Assembly: GCA_020091685.1 (NCBI GenBank)
Contig: CM034600.1
Span: 37,739,536 to 37,803,535 of the forward strand
Source: Lutjanus erythropterus
Taxonomy: Eukaryota; Chordata; Actinopteri; Lutjaniformes; Lutjanidae
DNA length: 64,000 nt
Direction: 5' to 3'
A program made the position numbers and the translations under genes. Under the pieces are notes generated by a model. That model had not been told where the DNA came from, searched no databases, and was given only the letters and a program-made list of their open reading frames with translations. Position 1 is the first letter of the stretch. Each line of letters opens with the position of its first letter. Shown in pieces: positions 25,601-36,366 of the stretch.

Positions 25601-26228
25601 GCGGTTGCAAAGTTGCAAACACAAGAATTGATGCAAATTCAACCAATCTCTATGAATTTGGCTTGCAATTTTATCAAATCACCACAACTTTCACCAAAAA
25701 TTGAGCAATCATTGTTGCTTCCTGCGAGTTCCACCTGTCATAACAGTCCTTTGTGCAGATGTCATATACATGACTCCCAATGAACAGACTCGGTGTTGTA
25801 TTATTTATTTATTTTATTCTTTTTTTTTTGTTTGTATTTTATTTTTTCATTTTGTCACAGGTACTGAAAAGAATACAGGGTTTGTCATTGTTAGATACAT
25901 TTATCATGACTCTATTTTATAATTTTGTGCTCTCAGTTTCAACTGAGTTTAAGATCCAAAGTTTTTAATCCTGAGCCTTAATATCCCGTAATATTCTCCC
26001 TGGGACAAGTGGCCTTTGATTTTTAAGAATTATTTAAAAAAAATTAAACAACAACAAACAAACAACAACAATCATTGCAAAAAAAAACCCTAAAAATACT
26101 GCAACATGCGCTGTAATTTCTTTAGAAAAGCTGCCCTGAAATAAGACATTTTAGGCCGCAGCAATCTCAAAAACAGCCAGCAAAATCCTGGAAGGACTGA
26201 CTGTCATGGAGAGGTAAAGAACCCTTTG
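25601..26228. other. Intergenic, no gene seen
   Basis: T-rich and A-rich runs at about 25800-25850 and 26030-26090. No exon. Confidence 0.45.
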
Positions 26229-26302
26229 GTTATCAAAATAGTTGGAGCTTAATTTAATAATCAGTCAATTGTTGACTAATCGATAAATTGTTGCAGCTCT
26301 CT
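26229..26302 (+). repeat. hAT-like repeat end (TTGTTGCAGCTCT)
   Basis: AATAATCAGTCAATTGTTGA then TCGATAAATTGTTGCAGCTC: the right end of the family at 44.5-44.7 kb. Confidence 0.65.
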
Positions 26303-29095
26303 TATGAAGATTATTTTGTTGATCAGAGTCAGTATTGTAACTTTTTGTTGGAAAAATCCAACTGGCTTTGTGTCGAAGGAGCCACTGCAAACTTCCGGGT
26401 TAGTCTAAAAGAGCTGGTCATCCCTGCAGCACTCTGTGCATCTTCTTAATCACAAACGTCCCGTGCTGAAGTGATTTAAAACACCCAACACCGCGGCTCA
26501 CTTTAAAACACCACATTAATTATTCAGGGGAAAAAGACTGGCAGTGGTGAGCCTGATTCCACGTCTCTTGGATGTGTTTTGCACAATGTGGCCGTGCTAC
26601 TTTAGAGGATTTATTTCCCACTCTTGTCATCCACCGCCACACTCCTGACTGCTTAAACGTGAGCGTTTTTTAATATTCAGCTGCGCTCTCCCAGGTGTGT
26701 GCTGCCAAAACTGTCAGGACCAAACACTTGAGCTGTTCGTCTCCATTTAGCCACAAACTCTTCTCAGCGGACGGGGCAAACAAATGGCTCCAGTTTAGAC
26801 GTAATGGATTTTAGCGCTGACTGGTGGTAAAACCTCGTAGAGTGTCGGGCCGAATCATGAGATAAGATAACTATTAAACCGAGGGTTCTGTCTTCTGCAA
26901 CGAGAATCGACGACTTATTTTCTGTATTAGCTAATGGTTCGCTTTGTCTCAGGTTTGAAGCTTTGAGACGATTGACTCTGAGAGCTGTATTTTGTAACAT
27001 GGAAGTAGTCTGAACTCGAGTGGCTGATTCAGTTGCTTTGCCTACTCGTCATGCTGTGGATCTGTACTCCTGCATCTATTTTTGGTGTCTAGTACAGCCA
27101 TCGAGAAAGCTTTTATTATGAAAAGCGACTAAATTAAAGCTTGACTGCACAGCAACAATGAAACATTAGACAAAGACTCACAGAGGGACTATTTTCTGCC
27201 ATCCCCTCTGTCCATTTCTCTTTAAAAAAATCAATTGTACATGGAGCAATAATTATCCTTTCTAATTTTTATGAAAAACCATAATTCAGCCTTTGCCTCT
27301 GAGCCAGTTATTCCATCTTCTGCATATTTTACACATGCCTGTTGTCCCACATTCACGGAAATGCCTCCTGGCTGAAGCCATGTCAAAGAATTAAGGAGAG
27401 AAATTGTTGAAAAAAGAAAAATAAAGTGCATGAATCTCTGCAGGCTCAGAGGAGAAAGAAAGGAAGGAGGAAAAAGAGCGAGAAGAGGCTGTTTGTGAAG
27501 TTGAATGGCTCTTTGGTTTTCAAGAGAGAGGACCAGCACAATAATCTGGTCACGTTTTCATCTCAGCTTCTGTCATGCCTCGGAGCGTCCTGGCATCCGT
27601 CTGAACTCGAACAGTTGTCCGGCCTCCAAGTCTCTGCACCTCCTCGGCTATATTAAGTATCGAGGACCATGCGGGGACACTCAACAAACGCTCGCCTTTC
27701 TCTCTCTCCATCCTTTCACCTCCTCCCTCTTCCTCATTCTTCCTCTAATGAAGCCGCTCCAGCAGAGTGAAAACACATTCACAACCGTGTTTTATTTTGG
27801 TGCATTCATAATCATTTCAATTTAAAAGCATGATGTAACGTTTTCATGTGCAGACACAACACTTCAGAGGAAGGGCTTATTATAATCAAAGAGGAGGGAA
27901 GTGCCAGCAGGCCTGCACCTCATCTGTTGTTTTCCTGTTCCTCATGCTTTAATGATCAAATGCCCCCTGGTGGTTCGAAAAAGTCATGTGCATTTTCATC
28001 TCCTTCAAACAGCCACTGCTTTTTGTTGTGACATTCTTGGGGCCGTTATTGTTTTCGTTGTCTGTTAACAAAGCTTTCATCTTCAAGAAGTTGCCTGAAT
28101 ATTACAGTGAAACATCTTTTGTCAGCAACAGGGGGATTCAGCCCAGTCAGTGCAAAGTTGCAGCTACATTTTCTAGGTCAGTTTTGAGGTGCTTGTGCTT
28201 TACTTGAGTATTTGCATATTATTCTGCTTTGTGCTTCTACTGCACAGTCTGCACTGCATCTCTGATGCAAATACTGTACATTATACAACAGGTAGTACTG
28301 ACCAAGCCACCTGATTAGTCAACCAGACATACAAATCATGTTTAGTGATGATATCATGTCATCACTAAAACTATAGTCTCACATTGCCAGATCTCTCTCC
28401 ACAGCGCTCAGTGCCAGAGAAAGGTCTGGCTCCACCTACACACATTCTACTATACGCCCTGCCTTGTTTGCATTTCTTTAAACCAATCACAAATGTCTTG
28501 GGCGGAGCTAACAGTGCTAACTACCAGTCAGTACTGTCAGTGACATTTCATAGAGGCTAAATAACAAGAATATCAAAATGAAATCAGAGCAAAAAACAAG
28601 AAACAGAATCATGAAATCAGCAGTGGGACACAGGCAGTGTTTTTCTGCTTTTCATACACACCCTTCATGAATCAGAGCCAATACCACACATAAGAGAAAT
28701 ACAGAGACTTCTTGCATTAAGGCTTTAAGTCTTTTACAGAGTCTGGTTTCGGGTATCAACACCATCATCTGAGCTCTGTGCACTAATGCAGAGAGTTCTT
28801 TAATCAGAATTAACCTGCTGAGACATTTGTTTTTGCATCGGAGGACTTGATATAAAGTATCACAGACTCATAGAAACAGCTGTTTTGCAGGATCCTTCTC
28901 TCTCTCTCTCGTTGACTCTCCTTTCATTTCCCCGCAATTTCCCTTCTGTCTGTGGCTTATTATAATCAGGGAGACTCACACAACATTGTGTTAATTACTG
29001 AAGATAAATGTTAGGAGAATTATATTGTAATGAGCAAATAAAGATGCAAGACTGGCATATTTTTACTATTATATTATATTTCAGGAACATTGTGT
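26303..29095. other. Intergenic, no gene seen
   Basis: About 2.8 kb. 26.4-27.0 kb and 27.2-27.8 kb are the least repetitive parts and are possible conserved noncoding tracts. The remainder shows nothing I recognise. Confidence 0.35.
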
Positions 29096-29578
29096 TTTAG
29101 AGCTCCCCCTGGATGTCTCAAAGGAGCCTTTCGGGGAGCTTGTGTCCTTTTCAGGGGAGCTGAGCTCCTTTTAGCTCCCCCATAATTTAAACCATGATTA
29201 CATCTTTAATTTTGTTGGTAGCCTGTTGTATAATCGCAATAGTACACTCAAGGGTGAGCTGTAGTGTCATTGTTAGCACTACCTTTTTAAGGAGGCAACG
29301 TTTTCCGTTGCCTCTGTGTAAAAGTAGTTTAGTACCTCCTAATTTAATTACTTATTTTCCTTCAACTCCTGGATGTCTGTGTGATCATGATTATGTTATT
29401 TGGTCCCGTAGACACTCAACAGTTGAGCTGTTGCTGTTTGACTTCAGACTACACCAAAAACATCTCTTTTTGATAACTAATGTAAAAACTAACATAATAT
29501 TTTTTCTCTTCAAGTCGCTGAGCCTCCTCCGAGCCCTCCAGGGGAGGCTTGCCTCCCACTTTGAAAACCTCTGCTATA
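29096..29578. repeat. Probable interspersed repeat
   Basis: Begins with AGAGCTCCCCCTGG and several GGGGAGCT words, contains the short hairpin AGGCAACGTTTTCCGTTGCCT, and ends GGCTTGCCTCCCACTTTGAA then AACCTCTG, the look of a hAT-type terminus. Boundaries are uncertain. Confidence 0.4.
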
Positions 29579-30629
29579 CAACATTGTGTTTTTCTTCTTT
29601 CCCCCTTCTATTTTGTCTTTTCTGTTCTTGAAGACGTGATATGGATGCTATTGTTACAAAAACAGGAGCAAATGGAGCTCTAATTATATGAAATAAACAG
29701 GAATATTAAAAAAAAAAAATCTTGTAAAGAAGCTTCAGTGGTACGTTTATTGAAGTAAAGGATCTGAGAGTTTCTTCCTCCACTGCCTAAATGTCTTTTC
29801 ATGTGTGTACGCCACCCCTGATACCCCAAAAGTCTGCCTGAGGCTTTCAAGTAAACTTTGTTCTTTGGAAGACTGCAGAACACATATTGTAAAATAATGG
29901 ATTCTGGTGGCCTAGTTTTGGCAAAAGAAGCCATTATGATTGTAAAACATGTTTTGTCTTCCTGGCTGCCACAAAGGCGAGTCCTCTGGGAGAAACTGTT
30001 CGAGGAATGGTCACAATATATACGACTCGATCAATACTTTTCCACATGAAACACGCAGACCCAGTGAGGGACATTCCCATTTGTGAGCCAGTGAGCATAT
30101 AGGGAACTCCGGATTGACCATGTCAGGCGATATACTCTGACGGTCCCCAGAGACGCCTTCTCATGCCTGAACAAAAGGAATCAGCCTTTATGTAACCAAG
30201 ACTGTAGAATCAGAGGCATAAAAGCCCTGAAATCCATCAATCACATGGGGCACTGACACACCCATCATCACACAGCAAACAGGGCTGAGCAGAGAAACCA
30301 GAGAAGCCCCTAAAGTAGGCCATCAACTATTCATTCTGTTGTGATACACCTACACCTATCAGGTGTGACGCAGTCTGTTCTGATTTCACCTGGCGTCTTT
30401 ACCGGAATCACTGCCGGCCGAGGCAGCGAGGACGTCTCATCACACAGATTGCTCAGAGGGAAGACTGGCAGCATGCATATTTCATGACGGCAGTCCAGTT
30501 TTAGGATAATTAATCTGCTGCTTTAGAAAGGCTGGTGAAAAGCAGCCGAAAGTTACACTCTTTACCAAAAGGGATCGCTGTAGTTTTTAAAAATTAATCA
30601 ATGAACTGACTTATTAACTGTGCTCCTGT
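29579..30629. other. Intergenic, no gene seen
   Basis: No splice-flanked coding exon or repeat terminus recognised. Confidence 0.45.
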
Positions 30630-30637
30630 AATGACTT

Positions 30638-32081
30638 CAGAGGCGGGAAGTAACTAAGTACAAATACTGTCACTGTGCTTAAGTAGAGTTTTCAGGTAGC
30701 TGTACTTTACTTTGTAATTATTTTTCTGACATCTATTTTTCAACACCTTACATTTTTAAAACAGACTTGTTACGTTAGTGTTAATGCACTTGAGAATTAT
30801 TGATAATTTTTATCTTGTATCACTGCGCACCACTCTCCCAACTTCAAGACAGATTTCAACCTAAATGAGGCACACAGAAAAGATGATTCGTCAGTGTATC
30901 CATCAGTGTATATCAGGGACGACAGACGTAACAAGATGAAAATGTCAGGCCAACATAACAAGATGAAAAACAAAAGATGATATAATAGGACAATAAAGTA
31001 ATGAGATGAAAAAGCCTAACAAGACAAAAAAGACAACAAAACAAAAAAAAATGTCATAACAGCATGATAAAGATGTAACAATACAAAACATGACATAAGA
31101 TGAAAAACAATGTAAAATGCGTAACAAAACAAGACGTATGAAAAATTATGTAACAAGACAAAAACCAATGTAACGACGAAAACGACATAAACAATGTAAC
31201 AACACAAAAAAAGACGCAACAGGATGAAAAATGGCATAACAAGACAAGAAAAAACTACGTAAATTACGTAACAAGGTGGAAAAGGAAGTAAACTATGTAG
31301 CAAGATGAAAAAGAAGTTATAAGATGAAAAATAATGTAAAGTACGTAACAAGACAAAAAAGACGCAACAGTATGAAAAATGATGTAACAAAACATAAAAG
31401 ACTTAACATAAAAAAATAATGTAACAAGAGGAAAAACAACGTAAAGTACGTACAAGATGGAAAAAGAAGTTAACTATGTAGCAAGATGACAAAAGTTATT
31501 AGACGAAAAATGATGTAAACTACATAAACATGCATAAAACTTTGTAACAAGACAAAAAGGACGCAACAGGACAAAAAAAAACAGCGTAACAAGCCCTAAA
31601 AGACATAACATAACAAAATATATCATAACAAGATAAAAAAAACAAAGTGCACTGTGTAATTTGACGAAAAATGACATGATAATAATGATAATTTACATAA
31701 ATTGTGTAACAAGACAAACATAAACAATGTAACAAAACAAAAAATGGCGTAACAGCTTGATGAAGCTGTACAGAAAAATGTCATGACAAGACGAAAAACT
31801 AAGTAACAAGACAAAAACAAGCCAAAAGACGTAACAAGATGAAACAGACAAGAGAAGGAGACTAAACTCCAAACAAAAGGTGAGCTTCAGTTGGAAACAG
31901 CCGGTAGAAAGAGAGCAACGTTTTACTTTTATACTTTGAGTACATTTCAGAGTCTGTAACTTTTCACTTTTATTTGAGTAAAGAAGTTGAATCAGTCCTT
32001 CTGCTTTTCCCAGTCTTTTTTTTTACACAAGTGTCTGTACTTCTGCTTGAGTTAAGAATGTGTGTACTTTTGCCACCTCTG
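30638..32081 (+). mobile_element. Minisatellite-bearing hAT-like element, copy C (complete)
   Basis: Left terminus CAGAGGCGGGAAGTAACTAA; right terminus TACTTTTGCCACCTCTG, inverted. The flanks AATGACTT (30630-30637) and AATGGCCT (32082-32089) agree at 6 of 8 positions, as for an aged hAT target duplication. The tandem array of GTAACAAGATGAAAAA-like units fills about 30925-31850. Sequence inside the left end (GTTTTCAGGTAGCTGTACTT) matches the right end of copy B in reverse complement, so B and C are inverted copies of one family. No transposase. Confidence 0.85.
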
Positions 32082-32089
32082 AATGGCCT

Positions 32090-32472
32090 CTCTCACTTGT
32101 TATATAAATGACACACAGTGTGAAAAGGACTGTGTGAGTTATCTCTCCACACAGCTCATGTAATCCAGTTCTTAAAAGTCTCCACTGAGGAGCAAAGCCT
32201 GTAATTGGAAATAAAGAAGTTAGCCAGACAGTGGGATGATCAGTACTTTATTAAAGTGTATAAAACAAGAAAACACTACAGTTCATGTCATTGTTGTATA
32301 ACACACTCACAATGTCAATCTCACTCTTTTATTTAAAACCTAATTCCATGCATTTGCTCAACTCTCACACTTCAAGGTGCTTTATGCATAGTGCCAGGTT
32401 TATAACACCACTACTCCATAAATAAACCACATGAAATTGGCAGTGATCAATGACTTGCTAATTAAACTAAGG
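32090..32472. other. Intergenic, no gene seen
   Basis: Short AT-rich stretch with no recognised feature. Confidence 0.45.
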
Positions 32473-32482
32473 ACACACACGC

Positions 32483-32522
<40 letters not shown>

Positions 32523-32534
32523 GCACACACGCAC
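32473..32534 (+). repeat. CA/CG microsatellite
   Basis: (CA)n interrupted by CGCACG. Confidence 0.9.
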
Positions 32535-33149
32535 TTTTACTTAGGTCACTAGGTCATTACTAGAGATGCACCAATTCCAGTTTTTAAGTCTGATTTCTGA
32601 TTTTTTTTTTAAGGGTCTGATCTGCAAATTCCGATTTTGCAACTTTTCTAGTAAAATTAAATTGGATGTTCATTGCAAAACACTGACTATTAAGCAACCT
32701 TTTCTCCAAAAGTGCTCCAGATTACAGCCAGGCCTTATTATATTGTTATATTAATATTATATACTAGAGGAAACATATTTTCACAAGATTTGACAGATTC
32801 TCGATGTGATTTCTCATGATCTCATGTGGTAGCAGATGTAAACAAACAGGAGACTGACGCGGTGCAACAGTTTGCTGTTGTGAACCTCTGCAGTGAACCA
32901 GAAGTTAAACAAATCTGGATGAGAAAATGTTTGAGGAGATGCATCAACACAGGTTGTTTATTCTTCAGCCAGAACAGGAGGTGAGATTTTAACTGTCAGT
33001 CTGTGAACAGCAGAAAGCCGACTGGTTCCGGTCTCTGGCCGGTCGATCGGTGCATCCGAGTCATTACGTTGACTTGCATGAATTTCCTGGATACTTACCC
33101 TAACCATAAGCACTTCTTGTCTAACCCTGCTGCTTACAGTTCTGATTAT

Positions 33150-33885
33150 TTGAGGTGTGGTTGTATGAGGTACTTATCAATGGTCAGTTATTTACCTACA
33201 GTAGATGGCAGTCGACACGCACCCAGTCTGTGAACAGGGTCAGCAGCAAATGATATTATAGCCACCTATAAAATCAAGGTCAGTTTAAGTGCACCCTATA
33301 TTTAGAATAATTCACTACCCTGTCGTCAGAAAGTCTTTTCTGACAGTTATATAAGCCAAATATCACCCTCTCCATACCAACCAAACTTTTTTTATTTTAC
33401 TCTGCAGAGCACAGAGCTGCTATTCTATCACTGCCATGATGAGTAAGTTTGTTAAGGTTATTGTTTGACTTGAGTGTTTTAAAAGGATAACTCAGATTCA
33501 CTACAATTCATACAATAATACAAGCAAACTAATAGATTGAGGCTAGCAACTCCTGTCCTCTGCAAGGTAAAGTGATTGTTTTTGCCTGCAGTTTGGTCGG
33601 TTTAGAGGGAGCGGTAATGTGCTTATGTAACAGCAGTTTCCCATCAGTGAAGGTTACCCAACAGCAAGGTAAAGTGTTGAAAATTTTCTAAATATAGCGT
33701 AGACTTAAACTGATATTGATTTTCTTTAGGTGGACCTTTTATAAAATATGTTTTGTTGCCGACACCATCCACAGCAGTTGATTACTCAGCTCCTTGCTTC
33801 TCAAAACTAGAAGCATGCTGACCCCCATCTACTGTAAGTAATACACTGACTATGAATAAGTACCTCATACCTCTACAAATAATCC
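33150..33885. repeat. Inverted repeat pair with AAGTACCTCAT core
   Basis: About 70 bp at 33150-33222 (GAGGTACTTATCAATGGTCA, then CTACAGTAGATGG) is repeated inverted at 33812-33885 (CCATCTACTGTAAGTAAT, then AATAAGTACCTCATAC). The arms are imperfect and about 590 bp apart, consistent with ends of one element or two copies in opposite orientation. Confidence 0.6.
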
Positions 33886-34125
33886 CAACTATACTTTTAA
33901 AGGCATGGGAACATGGGAGGAAACATTTGGGATAATGTAAGTACACAAATCAACAAAATATATAATCTGGTTTTTAGAGATTTTAATGTCTAAATGTTAC
34001 CTACTGTATGTTTATGTTTAATCTACTCTAACTTTAACCACGACCCAAAAATCAGCCCTTCCCCAGTAACTGTTGTAAACTCAGTTAACTGCTGGTCTTC
34101 AGTCTGAAATGTATCCCTGAAGTCA

Positions 34126-34176
34126 GACACACACACGCACACACGCACACACACACACACACGCACACACACACAG
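34126..34176 (+). repeat. CA microsatellite
   Basis: (CA)n with ACGC interruptions. Confidence 0.9.
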
Positions 34177-34410
34177 AGTATATAGATTCTTAATGATTGT
34201 AACTGAGATAGTTCACATTCAGATTGATAGAAATTCTGTATGCATTAATGGTTTTAAATTGATTAAATGACACTGTAAGGAATAAATCAATCCATTTGTG
34301 TTTTAGTTTAATATGAATAAAGCATGAATTTTACCATTTGATGTTTGTTTTTGCACTCCAGTGCAGTAAAACCACAAACAACCCCACAGTTCAATCGACA
34401 ATTTCCTGCT

Positions 34411-34565
34411 CTGCAACTGACGATTATTTTCATTATCAATTAATCTCATGATTATTGTCTTAACTGACGATTTCCTAGAGTCCAAGATTACATCTTCAGA
34501 TTGATTCTTTCGTCAGACAAAACAGTGTCAAACCCAAAGACATTTACTGATTTACTGTAACCATC
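34411..34565 (+). repeat. hAT-like repeat, TGCAACTGACGATTATTTTC type
   Basis: CTCTGCAACTGACGATTATT then TTATCAATTAATCTCATGAT, followed by CAAACCCAAAGACATTTACT. Same family as 44.5 kb, left part only. Confidence 0.65.
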
Positions 34566-35239
34566 TAATGCTTGGGTTGAAAATTTACTTTTTTACTTAA
34601 AGTCCCCCTCCTGAGAAATATGTTTTTCTTCTGGTTCCTGTAGGTGAGTGTTTGAGCTTCATTGTGCAAAATGGTGTATGAGCAGAGTTTGCAGCTAGAG
34701 GTCTATTTTCACATTCATCTGCTGACAGAAAAATCAAGTGATCAAGTGATTTTAAGGGGCGGGCCTAAAAGCATGAAAATTAGCAGAATTATCGATTCTG
34801 AAATGTAATGAGGTAGGAGTAGATGCCTTTTCAAAGATTTTAATAATTGTTCTAAGCGGACTCTTTGTATGTCTTAATGCAGGTCTGGAAGCAGTCTTTT
34901 AGGGGGTTCATCGATTGTCACAACAGTTTTCTAATCGCTCAAGTTGCTGAACAAAACTGAACATGAAAGCTTTGCAAAGGTTTTTTGGAGAGCCATAGCA
35001 CTGGATTGCGTTGTATTTCCGTTACCATGTTAATCACCTGTGTCCTCACCCTTAAAGCACTGAGTCTGAGTAATTTAAGCAGTGATTATGGCACATCATT
35101 CTTGATGTTTTGTAAATGTGGTCAGTATGTCCTTTTTTTTTTTTTTTTACCAGAAAGCTGTTTCTGTCACTTTGTGTGTGTTTTTGAAATGTTTTAAACA
35201 GATCAACAACAGACATGATAAATATTCAAGCTTGAAAAC
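34566..35239. other. Intergenic, no gene seen
   Basis: Poly-T run near 35130. No exon is supported. Confidence 0.45.
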
Positions 35240-36084
35240 TTAAAGGAATAGTTTGTTATTTTAGTGAAATGTGCATGAAAATGGTTAGCTTAGCTTAGCA
35301 CCAACAAATAGTGAGTTACTTTTTCCACGCAGGCTTTTGTACAGATTAAATTAACAACATAAAACATATTAATCAGTGAGTTTTAGCAGTCTAGTCTTTA
35401 TCCTGAGCTAAGATATTGGCTGCTAGCTGTAGCTTCATTTTTAGCGTACAGACCTGACAGTCCTTCATCCTCTCTTCTAATCATGTGCTCCATTTTGGGA
35501 ACTTTCAAAAACACTTGGCAGGTATTTGGATGAACCATCTGTCTGTCACGTCTAACACGGGCTAACTTCAATCAATCAATCAAAGCCGGTCTTTTCCATC
35601 GATAAAAGCCTCCAGTGCTGTTCTTTACTCTTCTTTCAATGGACAAATACTCTGCAGTTCTGATATAACTGATGCTGTCACCGTATCTACGCTAACCTCG
35701 TCAGGAGCCGCCATTTGCTTGCTAGAGACAAATCGTATCCATGGACGCTTCTCGCTGTCCTCACACCTAAAACCACAGCTGTAGCTGCCAGTAGTCCCTC
35801 CGAGGAAGCTGATATCTTGAAGCCTAGCAAAGTGGATTCTTGGGCAAATCCACTTGCACTTCTGTTCTGTCTCATTAAATCTAAATGTGCTAAATGTGTA
35901 TGTAATGTGTTGTTATCAAGCACAAAATAAGTTTTTTCCGACTTGTTGTACTGGAATGTGTCAGTGTGGATGTGACATCATTCTCAGCTCTATCTGCTGA
36001 CCTCTGAGATAAATGGAACGCACCATACTTGTCTTCAAGACAGGAAATAATGTTATTTCCCAAAATATTAAACTATTCCTTTAA
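35240..36084. mobile_element. DNA element with TTAAAGGAATAGTTT inverted termini
   Basis: The left end TTAAAGGAATAGTTT is matched by AAACTATTCCTTTAA at the right end, a perfect 15-bp inverted repeat. TTAA stands at both edges. Early in the element GGTTAGCTTAGCTTAGCA occurs, a phrase common in a widespread percomorph repeat with these ends. The middle (35527-35835) is shared, inverted, with 9.7-10.3 kb. No coding capacity. TTAA edges hint at a piggyBac-type origin, but this is not established. Confidence 0.75.
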
Positions 36085-36195
36085 CATATGGAAAATGTGC
36101 ACAAATGGTAAAAAGAACAAATCTTAAATCAAAGAAGTGAAATTGAATTGAAGTCCAGAGTGTTTTTGTTGTTATCTCAGTAACACTGAGTGTTA

Positions 36196-36366
36196 TTAAT
36201 CGTTGCTACACCTGCTGTAGTAGCTGAATATAGAGTTGTCTATCCACCTGCGGTACTTGGACACAGCAGTGTAGACTCCAGGAAACTGGGCAGCAGCACA
36301 TCCGCTCCCCCAGGACACCACGCCGTAGACCCGGCCCTCACATACGAGTGGACCTCCAGAGTCCCC
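36196..36366 (-). CDS. Gene 1 exon 5 (Ser, stop)
   Basis: 171 bases including TAA. Encodes [38 protein letters not shown] and a tail ending SRCSND. No clear AATAAA is visible downstream on this strand. Confidence 0.95.
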   Translation of the reverse strand, partial: GDSGGPLVCEGRVYGVVSWGSGCAAAQFPGVYTAVSKYRRWIDNSIFSYYSRCSND

